A stretch of DNA of 64,000 bases from positions 62,001 to 126,000 of the forward strand of contig NZ_QAGM01000004.1 of the NCBI RefSeq assembly GCF_003049725.1, read 5' to 3'. Position 1 is the first letter of the stretch, and the number at the start of each line of letters is the position of its first letter. Positions 17,006 to 25,389 of the stretch are shown here, piece after piece. The translations under genes were made by a program, and so were the position numbers. Source of the DNA: Oceanimonas marisflavi. GTDB taxonomy: Bacteria; Pseudomonadota; Gammaproteobacteria; Enterobacterales; Aeromonadaceae. The notes beneath the pieces were generated by a model. It did no database searches. It saw only the letters and a program-made list of their open reading frames with translations, and was not told the origin of the DNA.

Positions 17006-18319
17006 TCAGCAATAACGCTTCTGATCGTAAACGTGGAAATCCCACTCGGTCTCGGGGAAGTACTTGCGCAGGCGCCAGTCACAGGCGCGGGCGTGGCCTT
17101 CCATGCCTTCGGTGCGGGAAATGCGGGAGCCGGCGGCGCTGAACACCAGGTTGGCCTCTTCGCTCAGTTCCTGATAGGTCAGCACCTTCATGAACTTCTG
17201 CACGTTCAGGCCACCGCTGTAGCGGGCCGCCTTCTTGGTGGGCAGAATATGGTTGGTGCCGGAGCATTTGTCGCCGTGGGAAACAGTGCTGCCTTCACCC
17301 AGGAACAGGGAGCCGTAGTTGTTGAGGTTGGCCTTCCACCATTCCAGATCGTCCGCCAGCACCTGCAGGTGCTCACAGGCCCACTCGTCGCTGATTTTGG
17401 CGACTTCTTCCCGGCTGTCTCCGAGGATGACCACACCGTGATCGCGCCAGGCCGCCTCGCACACATCGGCATTGGGCATGTCGGCAATCACATGGGGCAT
17501 GATCTCCAGCACCTTCTCGCCCAGCTCGCGGCTGTCGGTAAACAGCCAGACCGGGGAGTTGGGACCGTGCTCGGCCTGGGACACCAGGTCAACGGCAATG
17601 GTCATGGGGTCGGCATTCTTGTCGGCGATAATGGCCGATTCGGTCGGGCCGGCAAACACATCGATGCCTACTTCACCGAACAGCATGCGCTTGGCTTCGG
17701 CCACGTAGGCGTTGCCCGGACCGACCAGAATGTCGGCAGGGCGGCCGGTAAACAGACCATAGGCCATGGTGGCCACGGCGTGTACCCCGCCCATTTCCAG
17801 AATGACATCGGCGCCGGCGACATGCATGGCATAGGCCACGGCCGGGTTGATGCTGTCGCCGCGGGGCGGTGAACAGGCCACGATAAAGGGCACGCCGGCG
17901 GCCTTGGCGGTGGCCACGCTCATCAGCGCAGAGGCGGCGTGGGCATAACGGCCACCGGGTACGTAACAACCGGCACACTGCACCGGCAGTACCTGCTGAC
18001 CCAGGCGTACGCCTTCTTCGGTTTCAATTTCAAAGGAGGTCAGGCTGTCACGCTGGGCTTCGGCAAAGCGCTTGATCTGGCGGTGGGCAAAGTCGATATC
18101 GTCCTTGACCTGCTGAGGCACCTGGTCGATCAGGGCCTGCTTTTTCTGCTCGGTCAGTACGAAATCGCCCTGCCAGTTATCAAACTGTCTGGCGTATTCA
18201 CGCACCGCGGTTTCACCGTTGCGGCGAATATTGGCCAGCATGTCCTTGACTACGCCCTGAATGCGCTCATCTTCCTGTGCGACTTCGCTTTCTGCCGCCG
18301 CTCTCTTGAGATATTCCAT
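17006..18319 (-). CDS. Histidinol dehydrogenase-like NAD enzyme, HpsN-like (sulfopropanediol dehydrogenase type)
   Basis: A 437-aa zinc- and NAD-dependent enzyme of the HisD fold. All zinc ligands and the catalytic pair are visible by alignment to HisD: Gln248 and His251 (SQAEHGP), Glu316-His317 (CEHLQV), Asp350 (HGDKCSGTNHILPT) and His409 (EGMEGHARA). HisD-fold enzymes oxidise a primary alcohol to a carboxylate in two NAD-linked steps. No other his genes are nearby, and the operon carries a sulfo-lyase-like gene and a TRAP transporter. This points to the HpsN branch, which oxidises (R)-2,3-dihydroxypropane-1-sulfonate to sulfolactate, or to a related amino alcohol. Ribosome site AGGTGA. The specific substrate is not determined. 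Confidence 0.82.
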   Translation of the reverse strand: MEYLKRAAAESEVAQEDERIQGVVKDMLANIRRNGETAVREYARQFDNWQGDFVLTEQKKQALIDQVPQQVKDDIDFAHRQIKRFAEAQRDSLTSFEIETEEGVRLGQQVLPVQCAGCYVPGGRYAHAASALMSVATAKAAGVPFIVACSPPRGDSINPAVAYAMHVAGADVILEMGGVHAVATMAYGLFTGRPADILVGPGNAYVAEAKRMLFGEVGIDVFAGPTESAIIADKNADPMTIAVDLVSQAEHGPNSPVWLFTDSRELGEKVLEIMPHVIADMPNADVCEAAWRDHGVVILGDSREEVAKISDEWACEHLQVLADDLEWWKANLNNYGSLFLGEGSTVSHGDKCSGTNHILPTKKAARYSGGLNVQKFMKVLTYQELSEEANLVFSAAGSRISRTEGMEGHARACDWRLRKYFPETEWDFHVYDQKRYC

Positions 18320-18407
18320 GGTATGTCACCTGTTAATTAAAACGCGCCAACTGGCTGACAACAGCACCCGTTGGAGTGAACGGCCGGGCTGCGGCCGTTC
18401 GGGTCAA

Positions 18408-19418
18408 TCAGTAGTACTTGGCAAAACCAAAGGCATCACGGTAGCCGAACAGCGCCTGGGCGCCGCCGGTGTGCAGGAACACCACGTTTTCCCCTTTCTT
18501 GAAGTGGCCCTTGCGGATCAGGTCGATCAGGCCGGCGCCGCCCTTGCCGGAGTAAACCGGGTCCAGCAGAATGCCTTCGTGGCGGGCAAACAGTTCGATG
18601 GCTTCCAGGGTGCTGGGAGCGGGAATGCCGTAGCCTTCACCCACGTAGTCGCAGTTGGCAACCACGTCTTCACGCTTGACGGCGCCGGGGATGCCCAGCT
18701 TCTCGGCGGTGCGCTCGGCCAGACGGAACACGTTGGCTTCCTGCTGCTCGCGGGGAACACGCACGCCAATGCCCAGCACCGGAATGCGGCTGTTGCTGCC
18801 GGACAGACCGGTGACCAGACCGGCCTGGGTGCCGGCGGAACCGGTGGCGTGAACCACGTGGTCAATGCGCAGACCGGCGTCGTTGGCCTGGCCCAGCAGT
18901 TCCAGGGCACAGTTGACGTAACCCAGGGCGCCGATTTCGTTGGAGCCGCCACCGGGCACGATATAGGGTTTCTTGCCGGCCGCTTTCAGTTCGCTGGCCA
19001 GTTCTTCCATGGCCGCGTTCATGTCGGTGCCGCCCGGATACTTGCGCAGCATGCCGCCGAACAGCTGGTCCAGCATGACGTTGCCGTTGTAGTTGTAGTC
19101 GACGTCTTCGGAGGCGGTGCGGTCTTCCAGCAGAATGTGGCATTCCAGGCCCAGCTTGGTGGCGATGGCCACGGTCTGGCGGGCGTGGTTGGACTGGGTG
19201 GCCCCCTGAGTGATGATGGTATCGGCACCTTGTTCCAGGGCATCAGCCATCAGAAACTCGAGTTTGCGGGTCTTGTTGCCGCCGCCGGCGAGACCGGTAC
19301 AATCGTCACGCTTGATCCACAGGTTCGGACCATCCAGCAGCTTGGTCAGTTGATGCATCGGCTCCAGCGGAGTGGCCAGATGAGCAAAGTGCAGACGGGG
19401 ATAACGAGCTAGATGCAT
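18408..19418 (-). CDS. cuyA: L-cysteate sulfo-lyase-like PLP enzyme (CuyA / D-cysteine desulfhydrase family)
   Basis: A 336-aa fold-type II PLP enzyme. The N-terminus MHLARYPRL and the whole pattern resemble CuyA of marine roseobacters, which cleaves L-cysteate to pyruvate, ammonium and sulfite. The PLP Lys is in [10 protein letters not shown] (Lys49), followed by [13 protein letters not shown] (about 69-81), the phosphate loop [10 protein letters not shown] and the C-terminal [11 protein letters not shown]. The start at 19418 has GAGGAA upstream. It is the first gene of the operon, divergent from a LysR regulator. D-cysteine desulfhydrase and ACC deaminase are related activities. The sulfonate reading rests on family recall plus context. 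No sulfite exporter or sulfite oxidase is seen in the window. Confidence 0.78.
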   Translation of the reverse strand: MHLARYPRLHFAHLATPLEPMHQLTKLLDGPNLWIKRDDCTGLAGGGNKTRKLEFLMADALEQGADTIITQGATQSNHARQTVAIATKLGLECHILLEDRTASEDVDYNYNGNVMLDQLFGGMLRKYPGGTDMNAAMEELASELKAAGKKPYIVPGGGSNEIGALGYVNCALELLGQANDAGLRIDHVVHATGSAGTQAGLVTGLSGSNSRIPVLGIGVRVPREQQEANVFRLAERTAEKLGIPGAVKREDVVANCDYVGEGYGIPAPSTLEAIELFARHEGILLDPVYSGKGGAGLIDLIRKGHFKKGENVVFLHTGGAQALFGYRDAFGFAKYY

Positions 19419-19572
19419 TTTAACATTCCTCTTCGTTTTGAACATGTGCAATACATTTGGTTAACAACTTCATGGTGGAATAATCACCGCTGTACGACCA
19501 ATGCTATATTGGCTCTGTCCGTGGTTACTTTTGGGCATAGGGCCGAAAAGATACGGTAAGGAATTGTTTTTA
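19419..19572. promoter_or_regulatory. Divergent control region of the sulfonate operon and its LysR regulator
   Basis: A 154-bp gap between cuyA (-) and the LysR gene (+). The clearest dyad is GGTG-N7-CACC (19474-19488), a plausible core of a T-N11-A LysR site. I did not find a convincing -35/-10 pair in either direction. Confidence 0.5.
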
Positions 19573-20511
19573 ATGGAATTGAAGTGGTTGAAGGACTTTG
19601 TGGCCCTGAGTGAGCACGGCAGTTTCTCCAAGGCGGCAGAAGCCCGTTTTGTGACCCAGCCCGCATTTAGCCGGCGCATTCGCTCCCTGGAAAACTGGCT
19701 GGGGGTGGCCCTGGTGGACCGGGAAAAGCATCCCACCACCCTGACCAGCAGTGGCCAGGCGTTTGTGGAGGAAGCCAAGCGCATGATCCACGACACCTAC
19801 CGGGTGCGCAAACGGCTGCAGGGGCAGGAAATTCAGAAAAGCCTGGTGTTTCTCGCCCAGCACTCGCCGGCGGTGTCGTTTTTTCCCCACTGGATCCGCA
19901 CTCTGGAGCCGCTGGTGGGCAATACCCTGGTCAAACTCAGCACCGGCAACCTGCATGACATTACCGAGTCCTTTATGGCGGGCATGGGGGATTTTCTGCT
20001 GAGTTTTTCCTCGGCCGGCGACATGGGCCAGCTGTCGCGCAACGACACCACCTGCATTCAGGTGGGTACCGACCGCCTGGTGCCGGTGTCGGCGCTGACG
20101 CCGGAAGGCACGCCGGTATTTTCGGTGAACGGCACAACGCCGCTCAAGTTGCTGTCCTATCCCGACGATTCCTATCTGGGCGGGCTGGTCAAGGAGTTCT
20201 GTCTTAACAAGCTGCCGCCGGACTTTCAGTACAGCATAGTGTGTGAAAACGCCCTGGCGGAAGGGCTCAAGGCCATGGCATTGCAGGGCTATGGTGTGGC
20301 CTGGCTGCCCTACGGGCTGATCCAGAATGAGCTGGCCCAGGGCCAGCTCACCGTGTTGCATGAAGGCTTTCATACCGTGGATTTGCGCATTCTGCTGTAT
20401 CGCTTCCGGCATACGGTCAAGCCGGAAGTGGATGTGTTCTGGCGCTACCTGGTGGAGCTGTACAACCTCAGCTACACCGAACAGTTTCCGTTGGTGCGGT
20501 CCACGGTATAA
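19573..20511 (+). CDS. LysR-family transcriptional regulator
   Basis: A 312-aa LysR-type regulator. The N-terminal winged helix-turn-helix runs through MELKWLKDFVALSEHG, SFSKAAEARFVTQPAFSRRIRSLE and LGVALVDRE (about residues 1-60). It is followed by a linker helix and a periplasmic-binding-like effector domain (about 90-300). The start is set at the ATG at 19573, with AAGGAA upstream, since the 24 residues before it are not part of the family. It is divergent from cuyA, the classic position for the activator of the catabolic operon. The effector is probably a pathway intermediate. It resembles CuyR in position only; identity is not proven. Confidence 0.9.
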   Translation: MELKWLKDFVALSEHGSFSKAAEARFVTQPAFSRRIRSLENWLGVALVDREKHPTTLTSSGQAFVEEAKRMIHDTYRVRKRLQGQEIQKSLVFLAQHSPAVSFFPHWIRTLEPLVGNTLVKLSTGNLHDITESFMAGMGDFLLSFSSAGDMGQLSRNDTTCIQVGTDRLVPVSALTPEGTPVFSVNGTTPLKLLSYPDDSYLGGLVKEFCLNKLPPDFQYSIVCENALAEGLKAMALQGYGVAWLPYGLIQNELAQGQLTVLHEGFHTVDLRILLYRFRHTVKPEVDVFWRYLVELYNLSYTEQFPLVRSTV

Positions 20512-20518
20512 AGGGCGT

Positions 20519-22552
20519 TCAGAGCGTCGCCGGCAGTGCCCGGACCGCCTCGATCAGCCTGCCGGGCAGGCCGGCGGCAGGGTAGGGCACGGGGCCGGTA
20601 TACCAGGGCCGGCACGGTGTGTTCAGTTCGGGCTGGTGCAGGCGCAGGCGGGGGGCGTGCCAGTCGCCGGTCAGCCTGATGGCCAGTTCCCGGCAGCCGG
20701 CATCGTTAATGGCGCCCAGGTCGAGATCAAGCCGGCCACCGGCGCCAATGTTCCCCCGCAGGGCCAGCAGGTGACGCACGCTCTGAACCGCGCTGCCGTC
20801 GAGTCGCCAGCGGCCATCGGTGACCGGGCCACGCAGATCCAGCCGGTAGAAAAAACCATCCTGTTGCATAAGATCCAGTGCCGCCAGGGCAGTGTCTGCC
20901 TGTTTGGGATCACTGTAGTCTTCACCCAGGCGGTGGCGCAGCCAGGGATCCAGCCCCAGTTGCTCCACAAAGATATCCTGTCCGTCCAGGGCCAGCTCTC
21001 CCTGCCAGCCGGCGGGATTTTCGGGCTCGCCGGTGAGGCTGGCGGTCACGTTCATTTCGCCGGCAAAGCCCCGGTCGGCCCGCAGCCAGTTGCTGAGATG
21101 ACGCAGCTGCCAGTTTTCTCCTGCCAGTTCAATATGAGTGCGGTAAGGGGCATAGAGCCCCAGGCTGCCGCTCAGTGTTATTTTGCCGTCCAGCCAGTCA
21201 CCACTGAGACTATCGAGCAGCCATTGCTCGTCGGTGAGGCGGGCGCTGAAGCGGGTGGCGCGGGTGATCAGGCTGTTCCAGACCAGCTCGCCGACATGAC
21301 CTTCCAGCCGGGCCTGGCCGGTTAACGGATGCCACAGGCCCGCCGACCAGGCCAGATCGGTAATGAACAGATTGCCGTCAAACACGGACAACGGCAGCTC
21401 ATCGTCCAGTGACAGCAGCTCGGTGCGGCTCAGGTTGAGCTTGTGAATGCGCACCTCGGGAACCGGCCAGGACATATCCGGCTGCCACACCAGCTTGTTG
21501 CCGGCCAGTTGAAGATCGTCGATATCCAGCCGGCCCTGATCCGGGTGCCAGCCCAGCTCGGCCTCTATGCTGCCCTCCCAGGCCCGGCCGTTCAGGGTAA
21601 TGTCCTGACGCTCGGCATCGCCCAGCCAGCTCAGCCGGTGCTGGTCCAGGCGCAGCCAGTCGAGGGTGGCCTCACTCGCCTGCCACTCGCCCCGGCCTTC
21701 GGGCAGCCCCGCACCGTTCCATTCCAGATCCCTTATTTCACCGCGCATGCCGTTCACCGTGAGCTGCGGCGTGGTCAGGCTGACATCATCGAGCCCGGCC
21801 CGGGTCAGCAGCAGCCGCCAGCCATCGGGCAGGGCGGTGGTGCCGGTGAGTTGCAGTTTGACCTGGCTGAATTGCGGTTGCTCCAGGTGCAGTTCCCGGC
21901 GCGCGGGATCCACCGTCAGGGACCCGCTGAGCAGACCGCCGGACAACTGGCCGCGCAGATCGTCAAGTTCCAGACGGTCTCGGCGCAGATGGCCGCTGAT
22001 ATTCACCCGTGACAGCTCCAGCGCCGGGTGGGAAATCTGGCGTACCCGGCCGCTGAGACCGGCGTCGGCCCACCATTGCCATTGGCCCTGCTGCCGGGGT
22101 TGCCAGTCGTGCAGATGAAGCTCGATACCTCCGGCCTCCCAGCCCCGGCCGGTCAGGGCGAGGTTTTGAGTATTGAGCTCGGCAATATGAATATCGGCCA
22201 GGTTGGCGGGCAGGGCAGGAACCTGGGCCTGCTCCAGGTTGAGCCTGCCGTCGATAATATCGAGAATGGCTACCTGGGTACGGCCGGCCAGGGGGGCCAG
22301 CCGTTCCAGCTCCAGATAGACTTGCCGGGCGCTGAACCAGTCGCCCAGGCGTACATCTTCGGCCAGCAGCTTGTAGGGCGACAGCGGGTTGAACTCCAGC
22401 CGGCCCACGCTCAGCCCCAACTCGGTGTTTTCGTTCAGCCAGGTAAGCACCGGTTTTTTCAGCTGGTTAATATCCAGCAGATTGAGCAGCAACCAGCCGC
22501 CGAGCAACAGCACCAGCAGCCCCGTCAAACCCCTTCTGGCCAGTTTTTTCAT
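20519..22552 (-). CDS. AsmA-family protein
   Basis: A 677-aa inner-membrane-anchored periplasmic protein. One N-terminal transmembrane segment (about residues 7-27, GLLVLLLGGWLLLNLL) is followed by an AsmA-like N-domain (NENTELGLSVGRLEFNPLSPYKLLAEDVRLGD) and a long repetitive beta-rich region typical of AsmA/TamB-like lipid-bridge proteins. The length fits neither AsmA nor YicH of E. coli exactly. The stop lies 7 bp from the convergent LysR stop, so the two overlap in their 3' untranslated regions. The role in phospholipid transport or outer-membrane homeostasis is family inference. Confidence 0.75.
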   Translation of the reverse strand: MKKLARRGLTGLLVLLLGGWLLLNLLDINQLKKPVLTWLNENTELGLSVGRLEFNPLSPYKLLAEDVRLGDWFSARQVYLELERLAPLAGRTQVAILDIIDGRLNLEQAQVPALPANLADIHIAELNTQNLALTGRGWEAGGIELHLHDWQPRQQGQWQWWADAGLSGRVRQISHPALELSRVNISGHLRRDRLELDDLRGQLSGGLLSGSLTVDPARRELHLEQPQFSQVKLQLTGTTALPDGWRLLLTRAGLDDVSLTTPQLTVNGMRGEIRDLEWNGAGLPEGRGEWQASEATLDWLRLDQHRLSWLGDAERQDITLNGRAWEGSIEAELGWHPDQGRLDIDDLQLAGNKLVWQPDMSWPVPEVRIHKLNLSRTELLSLDDELPLSVFDGNLFITDLAWSAGLWHPLTGQARLEGHVGELVWNSLITRATRFSARLTDEQWLLDSLSGDWLDGKITLSGSLGLYAPYRTHIELAGENWQLRHLSNWLRADRGFAGEMNVTASLTGEPENPAGWQGELALDGQDIFVEQLGLDPWLRHRLGEDYSDPKQADTALAALDLMQQDGFFYRLDLRGPVTDGRWRLDGSAVQSVRHLLALRGNIGAGGRLDLDLGAINDAGCRELAIRLTGDWHAPRLRLHQPELNTPCRPWYTGPVPYPAAGLPGRLIEAVRALPATL

Positions 22553-22661
22553 GAATTTATCCTTCGCCCTTCGGGCAGCTTTAAGCTTTCAGTCTGTCTC
22601 TTAGTCAAAAATATGATCGTTTGCAGAGCCGTGCACAACCGTCGGCCAAAGCGCACTACTT

Positions 22662-22892
22662 CGCCGGCACGCCATGAATACTTCCCTGTAGGCTCCACTG
22701 CGCCATCCCTGGCGCAGAGGGCGCGGCGAAGCAGACACCCTTTGCCCTCCTCGGCACACTCAGAGCCGACTGACAGGAAGCAGGCAACGCCAATGTTGCC
22801 CGAAGCAGCAGTGGGGATTGCCGTAGCCGACCATAAAATGCCATGGATGGCATTTTCGAGCGTTACAGGGAAGTACTTGTAGCGTGTCGGCG
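22662..22892. mobile_element. MITE-like element with 29-bp terminal inverted repeats
   Basis: The ends 22662-22690 and 22864-22892 are inverted repeats matching at about 24 of 29 positions, each containing TACTTCCCTGTA on its inner side. The 231-bp interior carries no credible gene; it contains the short palindromic stretch around TGCCATGGATGGCA. No clear target-site duplication is visible. I recall similar ends as dispersed repeats in other marine gammaproteobacteria, but a genome search is needed. Confidence 0.65.
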
Positions 22893-22949
22893 GAGTGCAA
22901 CCGCACTGATGCTTCGCATTACGGCCTCTTTGACGACTTGTGACCAAGG

Positions 22950-23035
22950 TACAGGCTTTCAGCTGTAAGCGATCAGCAAAAGAAAGGCTTCATTTGGAAG
23001 ATACGTTTTGCTGTCAGCTTACCGCGTAAAGCGTT
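22950..23035. repeat. Degenerate AGCTNNN heptad stretch next to recG
   Basis: Units AGCTGTA, AGCGATC, AGCAAAA and later GCTGTCA, GCTTACC, GCGTAAA keep a 7-bp period just downstream of the recG stop. Same family as the arrays near ruvA, ruvC and yebC. Confidence 0.55.
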
Positions 23036-23041
23036 GTTTTA

Positions 23042-25108
23042 TCAAACTTTACCGTAGTGATCCCGGGTGCCGAGCCAGCGGCGGATCAGCGGCTCCACGC
23101 AGTCGGGATGGCGGTCGGCGAGATAGCGGGCCAGCCGCTGCACTTCCGGCAGCAGGGCCTGATCCCGTACCAGATCGGCGATTTTCAGATCCGCCAGGCC
23201 GGTCTGACGAGTGCCCAGCAGTTCGCCCGGGCCGCGAATTTCCAGATCCTTCTGGGCGATAATAAAGCCGTCGTTGGTGTCCCGCAGCACGCCCAGCCGC
23301 TGGGTGGCGGTTTTTGACAGGGGCGCATGGTAGAGCAGCACGCAGTGTGAAGCGGTGGCGCCCCGGCCCACCCGGCCGCGCAACTGGTGCAGCTGGGCCA
23401 GACCCAGGCGCTCGGGGTTTTCGATGATCATCAGCGAGGCGTTGGGTACGTCCACCCCCACCTCGATAACGGTGGTGGCCACCAGCAGATCCAGCCTGCC
23501 GTCCTTGAAGTCGGCCATCACCGCCTGCTTTTCCGCCGCCTTCATGCGGCCGTGCACCAGTCCTACCTTAAGCTCCGGCAAGCGGGCCGAGAGCGCGGTG
23601 GCGGTGTCTTCCGCCGCCTGGCATTCCAGCACCTCCGACTCGTCGATCAGGGTGCACACCCAGTAGGCCTGCCGGCCCTCTTCACGGCATACTTGCCGCA
23701 CCCGTTCAATCACCTCGTCGCGGCGGGTATCGGGAATGGCCACCGTGGTCACCGGGGTACGCCCCGGCGGCAGCTCGTCGATGATGGAGGTATCGAGATC
23801 GGCGTAGGCGGTCATGGCCAGGGTGCGGGGAATGGGAGTGGCGGTCATGATCAGCTGATGGGGGTAGTAGTCGCCCTGACTGCCTTTTTCCCGCAGAGCG
23901 AGGCGCTGGTGCACGCCAAAGCGGTGCTGTTCGTCGATGATCACCAGCTCCAGGGCGTTGAACTGCACCTGCTCCTGAAACAGCGCATGGGTGCCCACTA
24001 TCATGGCCAGCTCGCCGCTGGCCAGCCGCTCCAGCTGTTCGGCCCGGGCCTTGCCCTTGACCTTGCCCGCCAGCCAGCCGACCTGAATGCCCAGGGGGGC
24101 CAGCCAGGCGGCAAAGTTGGCGGCGTGTTGCTCCGCCAGCAGCTCGGTGGGGGCCATTAGCGCCACCTGGCCCTGATTGCCGATCACCTGCAGGGCCGCC
24201 AGCGCCGCCACCAGGGTTTTGCCCGAGCCCACATCCCCCTGCACCAGCCGCATCATGGGCACGTTTTTGTGCAAATCGGCGCCAATCTCCCTCACCACCC
24301 GCTGCTGGGCACCGGTAGGGGAAAACGGCAGCCGGGCCAGAAAGTCGTTCACCAGTGCCTCGGCGGGCGGCAACGCCCGGGCGCGGTGAGCCTGGCCCTG
24401 CTCGCGCACCTGCAGTACCGACAGGTTGTGGGCCAGCAGCTCTTCCATCACCAGTCGCTGCTGAGCCGGGTGCTGGCCCCGTTCAAGCAGCGCCACATCG
24501 GGAGGCGGGCGGTGCAGCAGGCGCACGGCGTCGTTGAGGGGCAGTTGTTGGCGGTAAAGGCCCGGGGGCAGCAGCTCGGTGAGCGGATGTTGTTTCAGCA
24601 GCTCAAGAGCCTGATCGGTAAGCTGGCGCAGGCTGATTTGGCGCAGCCCTTCGGTGGTGCCGTACACCGGGGTCAGGCTGGTTTCCACGCTGACCGGATT
24701 GTCGCCTTGCAGCAGGGTGTATTCGGGGTGAATGATCTCCAGGCCGTGATGACCGGGGCGGATTTCCCCAAAGGCACGCAGCCGGGTGCCGGCGGTAAGG
24801 CTGTTTTTCTGCACGGCGGCAAAGTTGAAAAAGCGCAGGGTGAGAGTGCCGCTCTCGTCCCGCAGCCGGCACAGCAGCATGCGCTTGCGGCCATGGCTGA
24901 TGTGGCTGTCGACCACTTCGCCCACCACGGATACATGCATACCGGGCCGCAGTTCGGCCACCGGGCAGATTTGGGTGCGGTCCTCGTAGCGCAACGGCAG
25001 GTGAAACAGCAGATCCTGCACCGTTTCCAGCCCCAGCCGGTGCAGCTTTTCCTGCATTTTGTCGCCCACACCCTTAAGCAGGCTGAGGGGCATTTTGTCC
25101 AGATTCAT
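23042..25108 (-). CDS. recG: ATP-dependent DNA helicase RecG
   Basis: A 688-aa superfamily 2 helicase (E. coli 693 aa) that remodels stalled replication forks and Holliday junctions. The N-terminal wedge domain begins LKGVGDKMQEKL and LPLRYEDRTQ. The helicase core shows Walker A GDVGSGKTLVAALAAL (about residue 290), the DEQHRFGVHQR box, TATPIPRTLAMTAY, and motif VI QLRGRVGRGATASHC. The start at 25108 (MNLDKMPLSLLKGVG) is the family start; the longer frame from 25249 only translates the heptad repeats upstream. A LexA box overlaps the leader 13 bp before the start, suggesting SOS control. Confidence 0.97.
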   Translation of the reverse strand: MNLDKMPLSLLKGVGDKMQEKLHRLGLETVQDLLFHLPLRYEDRTQICPVAELRPGMHVSVVGEVVDSHISHGRKRMLLCRLRDESGTLTLRFFNFAAVQKNSLTAGTRLRAFGEIRPGHHGLEIIHPEYTLLQGDNPVSVETSLTPVYGTTEGLRQISLRQLTDQALELLKQHPLTELLPPGLYRQQLPLNDAVRLLHRPPPDVALLERGQHPAQQRLVMEELLAHNLSVLQVREQGQAHRARALPPAEALVNDFLARLPFSPTGAQQRVVREIGADLHKNVPMMRLVQGDVGSGKTLVAALAALQVIGNQGQVALMAPTELLAEQHAANFAAWLAPLGIQVGWLAGKVKGKARAEQLERLASGELAMIVGTHALFQEQVQFNALELVIIDEQHRFGVHQRLALREKGSQGDYYPHQLIMTATPIPRTLAMTAYADLDTSIIDELPPGRTPVTTVAIPDTRRDEVIERVRQVCREEGRQAYWVCTLIDESEVLECQAAEDTATALSARLPELKVGLVHGRMKAAEKQAVMADFKDGRLDLLVATTVIEVGVDVPNASLMIIENPERLGLAQLHQLRGRVGRGATASHCVLLYHAPLSKTATQRLGVLRDTNDGFIIAQKDLEIRGPGELLGTRQTGLADLKIADLVRDQALLPEVQRLARYLADRHPDCVEPLIRRWLGTRDHYGKV

Positions 25109-25120
25109 GGCGGCCCTGCA

Positions 25121-25136
25121 CTGTAAATATGTACAG
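25121..25136 (-). promoter_or_regulatory. LexA (SOS) box upstream of recG
   Basis: CTGTAAATATGTACAG fits CTGT-N8-ACAG exactly, with an A/T-rich centre. It lies 13 bp before the recG start codon, where LexA would block transcription initiation or elongation. Confidence 0.78.
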
Positions 25137-25161
25137 AGAATAGCAAAGCCGGGATTAAAAT

Positions 25162-25217
25162 GGGACTGGGGACTGGGGACTGGGGACTGGGGACTGGGGA
25201 CTGGGGACTGGGGACTG
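25162..25217. repeat. Perfect heptanucleotide tandem repeat (GGGACTG)x8
   Basis: Eight uninterrupted GGGACTG units upstream of recG. In rotated, complementary form this is CCCCAGT, which I recall as the unit of the short tandemly repeated repetitive (STRR) sequences of filamentous cyanobacteria. Confidence 0.95.
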
Positions 25218-25272
25218 CAGTAACGTCTTGGACTCCAGGTCGGAGTCAAGGCCGGAGTGACGAAATTGTGCC

Positions 25273-25302
25273 GTCATGCCGGCCTCTGAGCCGGCATCCA
25301 TT
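25273..25302. repeat. REP-like palindromic element
   Basis: Hairpin ATGCCGGC-CTCTGA-GCCGGCAT preceded by GTC and followed by CCATT. The same layout recurs at 28637-28666 and, with a different stem, at 58213-58239. Confidence 0.7.
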
Positions 25303-25361
25303 GAACCTGACAACGCATAGCCCTCAAGCACAACACAGCATCACCAGGCCCCACCACTTAC

Positions 25362-25389
25362 AGCTGACGGCTTACCGCTTAAAGCTTTA
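25362..25389. repeat. AGCTNNN heptad array at the yeaC 3' end
   Basis: Units AGCTGAC, GGCTTAC, CGCTTAA, AGCTTTA in strict 7-bp register. The last unit overlaps the yeaC stop codon. Confidence 0.7.

Larger units (their letters stand above)
22553..23041. other. Repeat-rich intergenic region between the AsmA-like gene and recG
   Basis: A 489-bp gap with no supportable gene. It holds a degenerate AGCTNNN heptad stretch (about 22574-22590), a MITE-like element (22662-22892) and a second heptad stretch (about 22950-23035). Short ORFs in it arise from the element and lack ribosome sites. Confidence 0.7.

Noticed and set aside
22549-22947. 132-codon minus-strand ORF in the AsmA-like/recG gap
   Set aside because: It overlaps the MITE-like element, has no ribosome site and no recognisable domain.
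25109-25249. N-terminal extension of RecG reading through the (GGGACTG) array
   Set aside because: The family start MNLDKMPLSLLKGVG fits at 25108; the extension only translates repeats and crosses the LexA box.
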